Part shown: piece by piece, positions 26,670 to 36,700 of the stretch | Position numbering within the stretch: position 1 is the stretch's first letter | Layout of the letters: each line of letters starts with the position of its first letter | Origin: Actinomycetes bacterium | GTDB taxonomy: Bacteria; Actinomycetota; Acidimicrobiia; Acidimicrobiales; Microtrichaceae | Assembly: GCA_024222295.1 (NCBI GenBank) | Contig: JAAEPF010000023.1 | Location: 124,001 to 188,000 of the forward strand | Direction of reading: 5' to 3' | Length of the DNA: 64,000 nt | The notes under the pieces: generated by a model | The model's database searches: none | What the model was told of the DNA's origin: nothing | Seen by the model: only the letters and a program-made list of their open reading frames with translations | Position numbers and translations under genes: made by a program

Positions 26670-27467
26670 TCAGGCGTGGTTGGTGCTCACCCCGCCGTCG
26701 ACCGGGATCAACGTGCCGGTGAGGTAGGAACCTCCGGATCCGGCCAGGAACAGCACGGCTGCAGCGATGTCCTGCGGTGCCCCGATGCGGCCCAGTGGGA
26801 TGCCGGCCTCGATGCGTTCCTGCATCCCGGGCGCAGCAAGTACCCGCTCGGTCATCGCGGATTCGAACATGCCGGGGGCGATCGCGTTCACGGTCACATG
26901 TTCACCGTTGAGGGTGTGAGCGAGTTGGCGGGTGAGGGAGTGCACGGCGGCCTTGGAAGCGCCATATGTGAACAGCGGAGTGACCGGCACGCGGATGCCG
27001 TCGACCGATCCGATCATCACGACCCTGGCCGGGTCGTGCGCGGTTGCGCCGTCCTTGAGCTGCTCGGCGAGGGCCTGGGTGAGCAGGAGCGGTGCGGTGA
27101 CGTTCAGAGCCAGCATCGCGGCGGACAGGTCTGCATCCGCGCCCGCAGGCGACTCTGGCACGGCCATGCCGGCGTTGTTCACGAGGATGTCGAGCCCTCC
27201 AGCGGCACCGACGGCGTCCACCAGAGCGGAGCGTCCTGCCTCGGTCGCCACATCGGCGGCGACACCGCTGCAGTTGCCGAGCTTGGACAGCTCGCTGACC
27301 GCAGCGTCGACGTCATCGGCCGTGCGGGACGCGATGATCACCTCAGCGCCGTTGGAGAGCAGCGCCGAGGCGATCATGCGGCCGATGCCACGGGACCCGC
27401 CGGTGACGAGGGCACGCTTGCCTGCAACGCTGAACAGTGAGTCGATGGAGAGGTCTGTGTCGCTCAT
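26670..27467 (-). CDS. short-chain dehydrogenase/reductase
   Basis: The 265-residue protein has the classical SDR layout: cofactor motif TGGSRGIG (about residues 22-29), NNAG, a catalytic serine in VMIGSVDG, and YGASK, ending in GTLIPVDGG. Arg after the first Gly-Ser and the SRT stretch after strand 2 favour NADPH. The substrate cannot be told from sequence; 3-oxoacyl or secondary-alcohol substrates are usual for close types. It lies 48 bp downstream of the cytochrome c gene on the same strand and may be read through from that operon. Confidence 0.9.
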   Translation of the reverse strand: MSDTDLSIDSLFSVAGKRALVTGGSRGIGRMIASALLSNGAEVIIASRTADDVDAAVSELSKLGNCSGVAADVATEAGRSALVDAVGAAGGLDILVNNAGMAVPESPAGADADLSAAMLALNVTAPLLLTQALAEQLKDGATAHDPARVVMIGSVDGIRVPVTPLFTYGASKAAVHSLTRQLAHTLNGEHVTVNAIAPGMFESAMTERVLAAPGMQERIEAGIPLGRIGAPQDIAAAVLFLAGSGGSYLTGTLIPVDGGVSTNHA

Positions 27468-27515
27468 CGGGCCAGCCTGCCACAGATTCCGGAACGCTGT
27501 TCCGGGACTCGCGGC

Positions 27516-27914
27516 TCAGCCGCCCAGTTCTCGGATGTAGGCGGTCACGTCGTCCAACTGCTCCGCGCTGAGTTCCTGGCGCGGCATGGTGGCGCGGTAG
27601 CCCTCCACGACCTGTGCCGTGGGGTCTTCGATAGCCCGGCGAAGGTAGTCGTCGTCGGCGACGGCGGTCCCCCCGTCGATGAATGTGACCTCGGATCCGT
27701 AGAGGCCCAACCAAGATGGGCCGAGCGAGTCGGAGCCGTCACTGGTGTGGCAGCCGGTGCAGTTGAAGCGTTGTGCGATAGCCAGGCCGCGTGCACCGCT
27801 CTCGCTCAGGTCCGCGGCATCGGGTGCAGTGTCCGACGAGCAGGCCGCAACCAGCAGCACGATCGACAGCGCGATGGCAGCGGCCCACCAGATGTGGCAG
27901 CGCGAGAGCCTCAC
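27516..27914 (-). CDS. cytochrome c lipoprotein
   Basis: The 132-residue protein begins with a lipoprotein signal (hydrophobic residues 9-22, lipobox VAAC). It then has a single class I cytochrome c domain with haem site NCTGCH and an axial methionine in ATMPRQ. The domain closely resembles the C-terminal haem domain of caa3-type oxidase subunit II (LGPSWLGLYGSEVTF, DDDYLRRAI). It should shuttle electrons on the outer face of the membrane. It is last in the SCO1-PCuAC-CtaG run, 22 bp after ctaG, so it may feed the same terminal oxidase. Confidence 0.9.
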   Translation of the reverse strand: MRLSRCHIWWAAAIALSIVLLVAACSSDTAPDAADLSESGARGLAIAQRFNCTGCHTSDGSDSLGPSWLGLYGSEVTFIDGGTAVADDDYLRRAIEDPTAQVVEGYRATMPRQELSAEQLDDVTAYIRELGG

Positions 27915-27936
27915 CTCGCTCCGGCGGCCATGGTGT

Positions 27937-28836
27937 TCACTTGCCGCTCGCAGCCGGCGATGCCGGCTTTCGCTGCGAACCCGGGTTGTCGAGGTCGATG
28001 TCCTCGCGCCGTACCGGGTCGCGGCGATGGGCGGGACGCACGTTGTCGTTCTGGTACCAGCGGAACCAGATGACTCCCATGACGGTCCAGATGACCGGGA
28101 TGCTGCCGATCTTCATCACGACGCCTGCGAGTTGCTGGTCGTGGATGGGACTCAGCCCGAGCCGAGGTGCGAGCTCGTAGGTCTCATACAGCGGTACCGG
28201 CGAGAAGGTTATGAAGGCGCCGGGGATCATCGGCACGAAGGCAACTGCGAAGAACAGGTAGGCGATGCGGATGGGGTCGGAGCTGTGTACGGCCTCGCGG
28301 ATCGGGTTGACGATCGGGGCCCACAGCACGAATCCGGACAGTAGCCAGACCATGTCCATGAGGAACGACCCGACCTGGGTGGATCGCAGAGTGTCGACTC
28401 CCGTGGGGGAGTGCGTGACCACGAGGATCACGTTGGTGACCAGCACCGCTACGAGCGGCCGGGAGAGCACCAGCCACACGTTGCGCAGGCGCAGTCGTTC
28501 CAGCACGGCTTCGGCCATCCACTGGGGGGTGCCGAGGATCAGCAGCGGCGCGGCAGCGAAGGTGTAGAGCATGTACTGCAGCATGTGGACCGAGGCGAGG
28601 TATCCGCCCCCGAGCGTTCCGACGGGCCAGTCGGACGCGATCCACAGGAAGAACACGCCAGCGGCGAAGCGCCTCATGTACTTCCTGTCGTGCTCCTGGG
28701 CAGGGTGGTCGGCGCGGTGCCTGCGCCAGGCGTTCCAGTACCAGGCGACGATGCCGGCCACCAGAAGCCAGACACCGATGTACGGACTCGGAGTCCAGCT
28801 CCAGGGTTCCTCGACCGCGGAGCACCAGAACCTCAT
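27937..28836 (-). CDS. ctaG: CtaG cytochrome c oxidase assembly protein
   Basis: The 299-residue membrane protein belongs to the caa3_CtaG family (not the eukaryotic Cox11 type). Seven helices are visible, and the signature region SVHMLQYMLYTFAAAPLLIL contains the conserved histidine. Further histidines in VVTHSPTG and SPIHDQQLAG probably bind copper. The family is needed to build the copper A or B centre of cytochrome c oxidase. The cytoplasmic tail is long and charged. It sits between the PCuAC chaperone and the cytochrome c gene. Confidence 0.9.
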   Translation of the reverse strand: MRFWCSAVEEPWSWTPSPYIGVWLLVAGIVAWYWNAWRRHRADHPAQEHDRKYMRRFAAGVFFLWIASDWPVGTLGGGYLASVHMLQYMLYTFAAAPLLILGTPQWMAEAVLERLRLRNVWLVLSRPLVAVLVTNVILVVTHSPTGVDTLRSTQVGSFLMDMVWLLSGFVLWAPIVNPIREAVHSSDPIRIAYLFFAVAFVPMIPGAFITFSPVPLYETYELAPRLGLSPIHDQQLAGVVMKIGSIPVIWTVMGVIWFRWYQNDNVRPAHRRDPVRREDIDLDNPGSQRKPASPAASGK

Positions 28837-28897
28837 CGGGCGGCCACCAGTTCCCTGGCAGGATCGGGGCGGCGGACGGTGGGCATCTCCACAATGT

Positions 28898-29371
28898 TCA
28901 CCGCTGCGGCACCCTCTCGGCCAGTTCTTGGAGCGGCACGACCGGTGCCTCGAGCGTGATCGGCTCGCTGTCGGCGAACTCCAGGGTCACGTCGACCTGC
29001 TGGCCCGCCTCCAAGGGCTGGGCCAGGCCTTCGAGCATTACGTGTGTGCCACCGGGGTGAAGGGAGGTGGTCTCATGGGCCGGGAGAGTGACGCTGTCGG
29101 CGCCGAGCATGAGCAGGATGCCGTCTCGGTCCTCGGTGACGTGCAGCGATGTCGTGCCGGCGCAGTCGCATTCCGCGGCCACGAGCGAGTCGTCGGCGTT
29201 GCCGGTGTTGCTCAGGTCGACGTAGAGGGCGGCGGAGTCCCCGGGGTTGGCCCCGACCGCGGCATTGGACGCCTCGACGCCGCCGTTGGCCACGGATCCG
29301 CACGCGGATCCCCACGCGATGGTGCCCAGCGTGAGTGCCGCGGGTGCGGCGAACCGAGCGAGGCGGGTCAT
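28898..29371 (-). CDS. PCu(A)C copper chaperone lipoprotein
   Basis: The 157-residue secreted protein carries a lipoprotein-like signal ending in WGSACG. Its PCu(A)C domain (about 45-140) shows the copper-binding spacing of His and Met: SLHVTEDRDGILLML and later HPGGTHVMLEGL. Such proteins deliver Cu(I) to the copper A site of cytochrome oxidase together with SCO proteins. The start ATG overlaps the stop of the upstream SCO1 gene (ATGA), which shows translational coupling. Confidence 0.9.
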   Translation of the reverse strand: MTRLARFAAPAALTLGTIAWGSACGSVANGGVEASNAAVGANPGDSAALYVDLSNTGNADDSLVAAECDCAGTTSLHVTEDRDGILLMLGADSVTLPAHETTSLHPGGTHVMLEGLAQPLEAGQQVDVTLEFADSEPITLEAPVVPLQELAERVPQR

Positions 29372-30063
29372 GCCGCGGGCTGTTCGCCCGCCACGAGCCG
29401 GGGCAGGTCGCGCACCCAGTCCTGCTGACGGGTGCCGAACGGGTAGACGATGCGGGCGATGCCGTCGTCCTGGTAGGCAATGATCTGGCTTGCGTGGCCG
29501 ACGGTGTAGTTACCGTCCTCGTCGGGTGTCTCGCGCACCGCCGGCGGCACGTTGGCGAGCCGCTGTGCCTCGTCGATCTCGTCGGTCGTTCCCCAGAGCC
29601 CGACGAAGTCCCTGTTGTAGCCGTCCAGGTAGTCCCGCAGTTCCGCGGCGGTGTCGCGTTCCGGGTCCGCCGTTACGAACACCATCTCCACGTTGTTGGC
29701 CACCGCGGGGTCGAGCTCCTCGAGCGCCGACTGCAACGTTCCGAGGCTGATGGGGCAGACGTCGGGGCAGTTGGCGTAACCGAACATCAACAGTGTCAGC
29801 CGGCCGTCGGTGTCGGCCCGCAGGTCGAACGGGTTGCCATCGGTGTCGGCGAGGGCGATGGCGGGCTTGTCCTCGGGCTCGGGCAGGACGCGGCCCGCCC
29901 ATTCGGTTGCGGACGGGTCGTTGCCCGATGTCAGCAGCGCGATGGCCCCGAGCACAACGGCGACGGCCGTGACGAGGATCGCGGCATTGCGCACGCGCGT
30001 GTTGCCGTGCGCTGGGACGGGCTCGGGTGGTTCGTCGAGCTCTGTGTCGGGGGTTACTGACAA
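29368..30063 (-). CDS. SCO1/SenC family copper-redox protein
   Basis: The product of about 231 residues has one N-terminal membrane anchor (RNAAILVTAVAVVLGAIALL, about residues 24-43) and a thioredoxin-like SCO domain with the metal/thiol motif NCPDVCP and the third ligand histidine in VGHASQI. SCO proteins reduce or metallate the copper A centre of oxidase subunit II. The TTG at 30063 (followed by SVTPDTELDE) has GGAAG seven bases upstream and gives a sensible length; a GTG two codons earlier or a longer frame to 30171 are alternatives. It heads the operon SCO1-PCuAC-CtaG-cytochrome c. Confidence 0.9.
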   Translation of the reverse strand: MSVTPDTELDEPPEPVPAHGNTRVRNAAILVTAVAVVLGAIALLTSGNDPSATEWAGRVLPEPEDKPAIALADTDGNPFDLRADTDGRLTLLMFGYANCPDVCPISLGTLQSALEELDPAVANNVEMVFVTADPERDTAAELRDYLDGYNRDFVGLWGTTDEIDEAQRLANVPPAVRETPDEDGNYTVGHASQIIAYQDDGIARIVYPFGTRQQDWVRDLPRLVAGEQPAA

Positions 30064-30196
30064 GGGCACTCTTCCGCTCTGACCGTCCACGTCGCCGCTA
30101 CGTGGCCGAATCGTCAACCCCTCAAGCGTGGACTGACTGCCGCGCACACGCAAAGCGGCGCCGGGTGTCACAGGGGCCAGCTACCTTCCGTGCCGG

Positions 30197-33100
30197 ATGT
30201 TGTATGTGCACACTGCTGGGGAGCTGGGGGTGTTGGCCGACAAGCTGGCCGATGTCCTGTCGGTCGCGCCCAAGGACCCGATGGCCCGGGAGTTCGTCGC
30301 GGTTCCCTCAGCTGGCATGCGCACCTGGCTGTCGCTCGAGTTGGCGAAACGCCTGGGGGCCGGCATCGGCGACGACGGGGAGGCGCTGGCCGACGGGGTC
30401 AGCGCCAACATCGACTTCGCGTTCCCGGGCACTCTGCGGCTCCGGGTGCTGGAGGCCGATGGCAGCGTCGCGCGCGACTCGGATCCGTGGGATCTCACGC
30501 GGTTGCCATGGTCGATCCTCGAAGTGGCCGATTCGCCGGCCGGTAACCCAGCACCAGCCGGGTTGCCTCCAGCACTGCTCGAGTCACCGGTAGGTGGCTC
30601 CAGGTACGGAGCCGCGCGAGCTGTTGCCGACCTGTTCGACCGCTACCACCTGCACCGCCCGGCGATGGTTCAGGCATGGGCCGCCGGGCACAACCACGAC
30701 GGGATCGGCAAGCCGCTCCCTGATCGCCACGTCTGGCAGCCCGAGCTGTGGCGGGCCGTGCGCGACCTGGTCGACGTCCCCAGCCCTCCCGAGCGGATGG
30801 ACACCGTATTGCCACGGCTGCGCAATGGCGAACTCGACGTCGACCTGCCCGATCGGGTGTGTGTGTTCGGCATGTCCTTGCTCCCCGGCGGGCCGGGATT
30901 CATCGACCTGGCCAACGCGTTGGGCCATCTCCGAGAGGTTCACCTGTTCGTGGTCGAGCCGTCACCCGTGCTGGCCGGTCGCTTCGAGGCGGTGGCCGCC
31001 GACTCGCACACGGCAGCCACCACAGCGAACACCACCGGCCACCGGCTGCGGTCCGAGGTCGACCCCGCTGCGCTGAAGCACCCCTTGCTGCGTTCATGGG
31101 GTCGCCTGCACTACGAGACGGCTTCGGTGCTGGCAGATGCCCGCTCAGATGGCCGGATACCCACCGGGGAGGATGCCGAGCCTGCGGCCCAGTCGTCGGA
31201 GCAGAGTCTGCTCGGTCTGTTGCAGTCCCAGATCCGCGCCGATGGGGCGTCGGTCGGCGACCTCGAAGCGGCGCACCCGGCGCTCGAGATGCCTGATGGC
31301 CGGCCACGGTCGATCGAGTTCCATGCCTGCTACGGCGATGCCCGCCAGGTCGAGGTGATGCGCGACACCGTCCTTCGCCTGCTGGATGACGACCCGGGCA
31401 TGCAGGAGGACGACGTCCTGGTGGTCTGCCCCGACCTCGAACGGTTCGCGCCACTGATCGAAGCCACGCTGGGTCCATCAGCTTCAACCGGTGAGCTGGT
31501 GGCCGAGGCCGGTGACCTCCCGGCGCTGCGGTACCGGCTGGCCGACCGCTCCCTCGGTTCATCAGTCGCGCTGGTGGGCGCGTTCCAGGCATTGCTGGAG
31601 TTGGTGACGGGCCGCTTCGACGCACCCGCAGTGCTCGACTTCCTCGCGCTCGACCCGGTTCGGCAGCGCTTCGGTTTCGACGACGACGCCCTCGCGACCA
31701 TCACGCAATGGGTGCTCGACGTCAACATTCGTTGGGGACTCGACCCTGGATCGCGAGAGGCCGACGGAGTGCCGGCCACGATCACAACGAACACCTGGCA
31801 GGCCGGGATGGACCGGCTGCTGCTCGGCGCCGCGGTCAACGACCCGTCCCAGGCCGGCAGCGGAGATGCCATCCTCACCGACACGGTCGGTGACGTGATC
31901 CCGCACGGGGTCGAAGGCTCCGACGTGCGTGTTGCGGGCAGGCTCAGCGATGCACTCTGGCGGCTCGGCCACCTGGCCACGGAGGTCGCGGTCGACCGGC
32001 CCGTGTCCGAGTGGGTCGAGCTTTTCAGAGGCGTCGTGGCCGACGTGTTCTCTGTCAGCCGCGAGCAGGGGTGGCAACTCGACCGTCTGTCGCGGTCGTT
32101 GGGAGCCATGGTCGACTCGTCGGTGCGCGACCGTGGCGCTGGAGAATCGCCGGCCGGTACGTCGTTGGGCTTCGCGGACTTCCGCGGCCTTGTGGATGAC
32201 CATCTGGCTGACATCGAGGGGCGTCCGTCATTCATGCGCGGGGGTGTCACGATCAGCTCGCTCACGCCGCTGCGCTGGGTGCCGCACAAGGTGATCGTGA
32301 TGGTCGGCATGGATGCCGAGTTGCTCGGCTCGGGCACGGCTGACGGTGATGACCTTGCTGCCGTGGAGCCGTTGGTCGGCGACCGCGACCGGCGCGGCGA
32401 GCTGCGCCAATCGATGCTCGAGACCGTGCTGTCGGCCGGCGAGCAGCTCGTGGTGATCCGCAACGGCCATGACGTGCGAACCAACCAGATGGTGCCCATG
32501 CCGGTCGCGGTGGCCGAGCTGCGCGACGCAGTGTTGGCGATGGTCGCCCCCAACGACCGTGACGGCGTGGCGAAGGCCCTCGAGGTGGCCCATCCGCGCC
32601 AACCGTTCGACGAGGCCTACTTCGGCGGCGCCACTGGTCATGGGGGCGAGCCATCCCCGCCGGCAAGGTCGTTCGACCCTGCTGCCTTGCGGGGCGCGCA
32701 GGCGAGGCGCGGCCGGGCCGACCAGCTCGCAGCGTTCCTCGATGAGCCACTCGATCCGCTGGAGCTCGCCGAGGTGAGCCTTGCCGACCTGCTGCGCTTC
32801 CTGCGCTGCCCGGTACAGCACTTCGTCGAACGGCGACTCGATGTGCGGTTTCCCCGCGAGGCGGACTCACCGGCAGGGATCCTCGCAGCCAACCTCGAAC
32901 CGCTCAAGGTCTACTCGCTCGGCGATGACCTTCTGACGCTGCTCTGCACCGCAGCGGGTGTCGACGACGCGGTGCAGGTCTGGAACCAGCTCAATGCGAG
33001 GACCGGGGCTGTGCCCGCAGCACGGATCGGCGCTCACGAACAGCGCAGGATCGAGCTCCAGGTGCGCGACCTCCATGCTCAGTGCGAAGACGCAGGGGTT

Positions 33101-33751
33101 TCGTTCATCGACCCGGGGTCAACGGTGGCCATCGATGTGGCCGCCGGCGACGGCACCCGCGTTGTCGGGTCGGTGCAGACCCGTCTCGACACGTCTGGTG
33201 GCGCAGCCGACGGGCCGGCACTGGTGCGTTTCGTCAAGCGCCGACCCGAGCACGGCCTGGCTGTCTGGCTCGAACTCGCAGCTCTCACCCTTATGCATCC
33301 CGAGCGGCCGTGGCGTGGTGTCGTGGGCACCCGTGCCTCGAGTGGCCAACGCAGCGTCGATGGACTGAGGATCGGCAAGGTTCAGGTGACAGGCCACGCA
33401 CTCACATCCGCCGACCCGGCCTCCGCAGCCCAGATGGCGCTCGACACCGTGGTCGACCTCTACCGGCGGGGCATGTGTGAGCCGTTACCGCTCCTGCGCA
33501 AGCTGTCCGAGCAGGTGTTCGCCAACCCCGACAGTCGACTCGAGTGGCCAGACGAGCATGCCAACGAGGCCGAGATGCTGGTCTACGGCGGGCACTCGGC
33601 ATCCGGCCTGCGGCAGCTCGACGTGCTCGACCGGGACCCTGCGGGAAGCGCCACGGATCGTCTGGGTCTCTACGCCGAGTACCTGTTCGGCACCCTCGCG
33701 GCGACCACCGCGGACCCTGTCGGGTCCAGCAGGTCGGGGGCCGGATCATGA
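30197..33751 (+). CDS. recC: RecBCD enzyme subunit RecC
   Basis: RecC is the recognition subunit of the RecBCD helicase-nuclease that processes double-strand breaks for RecA. The 1184-residue protein has the helicase-like fold without a working Walker A motif: an N-terminal MRTWLSLELAKRLGAG segment, IEFHACYGDARQVEVMRDTV in the middle and an inactive nuclease-like C-terminal domain (SLADLLRFLRCPVQHFVERR). It is close to the usual RecC length. Translation starts at ATG 30197; the stop overlaps the recB start (ATGA). It is divergent from the copper operon across about 133 bp. Confidence 0.95.
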   Translation: MLYVHTAGELGVLADKLADVLSVAPKDPMAREFVAVPSAGMRTWLSLELAKRLGAGIGDDGEALADGVSANIDFAFPGTLRLRVLEADGSVARDSDPWDLTRLPWSILEVADSPAGNPAPAGLPPALLESPVGGSRYGAARAVADLFDRYHLHRPAMVQAWAAGHNHDGIGKPLPDRHVWQPELWRAVRDLVDVPSPPERMDTVLPRLRNGELDVDLPDRVCVFGMSLLPGGPGFIDLANALGHLREVHLFVVEPSPVLAGRFEAVAADSHTAATTANTTGHRLRSEVDPAALKHPLLRSWGRLHYETASVLADARSDGRIPTGEDAEPAAQSSEQSLLGLLQSQIRADGASVGDLEAAHPALEMPDGRPRSIEFHACYGDARQVEVMRDTVLRLLDDDPGMQEDDVLVVCPDLERFAPLIEATLGPSASTGELVAEAGDLPALRYRLADRSLGSSVALVGAFQALLELVTGRFDAPAVLDFLALDPVRQRFGFDDDALATITQWVLDVNIRWGLDPGSREADGVPATITTNTWQAGMDRLLLGAAVNDPSQAGSGDAILTDTVGDVIPHGVEGSDVRVAGRLSDALWRLGHLATEVAVDRPVSEWVELFRGVVADVFSVSREQGWQLDRLSRSLGAMVDSSVRDRGAGESPAGTSLGFADFRGLVDDHLADIEGRPSFMRGGVTISSLTPLRWVPHKVIVMVGMDAELLGSGTADGDDLAAVEPLVGDRDRRGELRQSMLETVLSAGEQLVVIRNGHDVRTNQMVPMPVAVAELRDAVLAMVAPNDRDGVAKALEVAHPRQPFDEAYFGGATGHGGEPSPPARSFDPAALRGAQARRGRADQLAAFLDEPLDPLELAEVSLADLLRFLRCPVQHFVERRLDVRFPREADSPAGILAANLEPLKVYSLGDDLLTLLCTAAGVDDAVQVWNQLNARTGAVPAARIGAHEQRRIELQVRDLHAQCEDAGVSFIDPGSTVAIDVAAGDGTRVVGSVQTRLDTSGGAADGPALVRFVKRRPEHGLAVWLELAALTLMHPERPWRGVVGTRASSGQRSVDGLRIGKVQVTGHALTSADPASAAQMALDTVVDLYRRGMCEPLPLLRKLSEQVFANPDSRLEWPDEHANEAEMLVYGGHSASGLRQLDVLDRDPAGSATDRLGLYAEYLFGTLAATTADPVGSSRSGAGS

Positions 33752-36700
33752 GCCCGATCGACACCTCCGAACCACTGCCGTTCAGCCCGTCGGAGCCACT
33801 GCCTTCGGGCGTGTTCGCCGTCGAGGCGAGTGCGGGCACCGGCAAGACCTACACCCTGGCCGGGTTGGCCACCCGCTACCTCGCGGAAGGCACGATCACG
33901 GCTTCGGAGTTGCTGATGGTCACCTTCACCCGGGCAGCCACCGGCGAGCTCCGTAGCCGGGTTCGCGAGCGTGTGTCGGAGGCCGCAGAGCACCTCGGGC
34001 AGGTCCTGGCAGCACGCGGCGTCGACACGTCAGACCCGTTCCTGGCGTGGATCGCATCGCCGGAGGCACCCGGAGGCACACTCCAGCAGAGGCTGAAACG
34101 TCTCGAGGTCGCCCTGTCAGAGTTCGATTCCGCCACGATCACCACAATCCACGGTTTCGCAGCCCAGGTGCTGGGAGCTCTTGGTGTGTCGAGCGGAAGC
34201 TCGCTCGAGCTCCGCTTCGCCGAGGATGGCGACGAGTTGCTGCTCGAGGCGTGCAGCGACGTGCTCGTCGCAGCTGCCGCCGATCCTGCCGTGACCGCCG
34301 ATCTTCCCACCTGGCTGACCTTCACGAAGAAGGTCCGCGCCGTTCTGGGGTCGCCCGATGTGGTGGTGACGCCCGCCGCTGGTGACACCGATGCACCTGG
34401 CAAGGCGGTACTTCTCGCACAACTGGTGCGCGACACGCTTGCGCTGATCCGCGACCGGCGTCGACGCCGCGGCACCCAGAGCTTCGACGACCTGCTGGTG
34501 CGGTTGCGTGACGCACTCGCCGACCCTGTGCGCGGCCAGGTTGCAGCCAGCATGCTCAGGAGCCGGTTCGGTGTGGCGCTCATCGACGAGTTCCAGGACA
34601 CCGACCCCGTCCAGTGGGAGATCTTCCACACCCTGTTCGCGCCTTCCGCCACGGTCGGCGGCTCAGCGGGTGACGACGCCGAGGTGGCGGCCCTGGTCCT
34701 TGTGGGCGATCCGAAGCAGGCCATCTACTCCTTTCGCGGGGCCGACGTGACCACCTACGTCGCAGCCGTCAACCACACCGATGGCATCGACAAGCGAACG
34801 CTCGAGACCAACTGGCGGTCCGACGGACCCGTGCTGGACGCAACCGCCACCCTGTTCGACGGGATCACCTTTGGCGACGGCATCCACTTCGGCCCTGTGG
34901 GAGTAGCCGCGGGCAACGAGCTCCAGCAGCTTCGCCGCAGCGATGTCGGCGACGAACCCATGACAGCGGTCGAGGTTCGCTGCCTCACCTCCCCGTCCGT
35001 GCGGACCAGCAAGGGGGCGATCAGCTCACCGGTCGCGAAGGACGCAATCAACGCCGACCTGGTGGCCCACACGATCGGCATGCTCGACCGGTGCGTCCTG
35101 CCTGATGACCGACCCGGCGCGTCGCGGGGCGCGACCCGGCCGCTGCGGCCGAAGGACATCGCAGTGCTGGTGCGGTCCAACGATTCCGCACAGGCGGTGC
35201 AGTCCGCCCTGCTGGCGGCCGGGGTGCCGGCGGTGCTGGCGCGAGGTGCGAGCGTGGTGCAGAGCCCTGCGGCAGAGCAGCTCACATGGCTGCTGGAGGC
35301 TCTGGTGAGGCCGTCCGACCAGCGCCGTGCCCGTACGTTCGCGGTGTCGTGGTTCGGCGGCAGGTCACCCGAGTGGGTGGCCGGTGCGACCGAAGGCGAC
35401 ATCGGACAACTCCAGGACCGTCTCGTCGGATGGTCTGCGCTTCTCGCCACCCGCGGGGTCGTCGAGTTCATGCGGACCGTCTGGGCTGAATCGGGTGTGG
35501 TCGAGTGCGTGCTGGCGATGCCCGACGGCGACCGCAGCGCGACCGATCTCGAGCATCTGGGCGAGCTGTTGCGCACCGCAGTCGGTGACGCGCCCATGAG
35601 CCCCGCCGGGCTGCTCGCAGCACTCGCCGGGCTGCAGGAGGGTGTGAAGACCCAGGCCGACACCGACCGGGACACCGATGTCACTTCGCGGCGAGTCGAA
35701 TCCGACGCCGAGGCAGTGCAGATCATGACGGTCTGGGTTTCCAAGGGCCTCGAGTTCCCTGTCGTGCTGTGTCCCAACCTGTGGTCCGCACCCAACCCCG
35801 ACCTCGACTACCACGATCCCGCGACCGGCCTGCGCACAGTCGATGTGGAAGCCCCGGGGGCGGCAGAGAAGCGGCTGGCAGCCGAAGTCGCCATAGCCAG
35901 GAGGGAACACGCGGATGAGGCGATGCGGCTGCTCTACGTGGCGCTGACCCGCGCCAGACACCACACGTCGATCTGGTGGGTCAACTCCGCCAGTGCCGAC
36001 AAGTCGGCGCTGGCCAAGGTGTTGTTCGCCCGCGAGTCCGGCGGCGCCCTGTCCGCAGACCTTCTCGCCGAACACTCGATCAAGGAGCACCTACCGGCCC
36101 ACGAGGACACAGTCGGGCGACTCGCTCCGCTCGCGGCGCTATCCGATGGCGCGATCGCGGTACGCGACATCGGCGACCCGACGGCGCTTGCCGACGTGCG
36201 ATGGACTGATCCGACAGCGGGTGTGGAGCAACCAGCGCTCGATGTCGCCGTGTTCGGGCGCCGTGGTGCCACAGCGCTTCAGCGGTCACGGTCGCGTTGG
36301 TCCTTCACCGGAATCGTGAGCCGGGACATCACCCACGGCGACCCGTGGGACCTCACGATCGACGACGAGGGCGCGGATGATGAACAGCGCCCGCCGGATG
36401 TCGGCCTCGGCGACGACGCGGCCGCCGGAGATGCGGCCGACCCGTTGGCCGCGCAGCCGGGCGGCGCGCAAGACGACGCGCCCGCGGACGGAGGGCCGGC
36501 TGTGTCCCCGCTGGCATGGCTGCCCGCAGGCGCCGCCTTCGGAACGCTCGCCCACGACGTGCTGGAGATCGTCGACTTCACTGCGGGCGATCTCTCGTCC
36601 GAGGTTCGCGCAGCAGTCGTTGCCCAGCAGCAGTGGCGGTCTCTCAGCCTGCGTCCTGTCGGCGACCAGCGGGCCTTCGGTGACCCGGCAGCCGAGCAGG

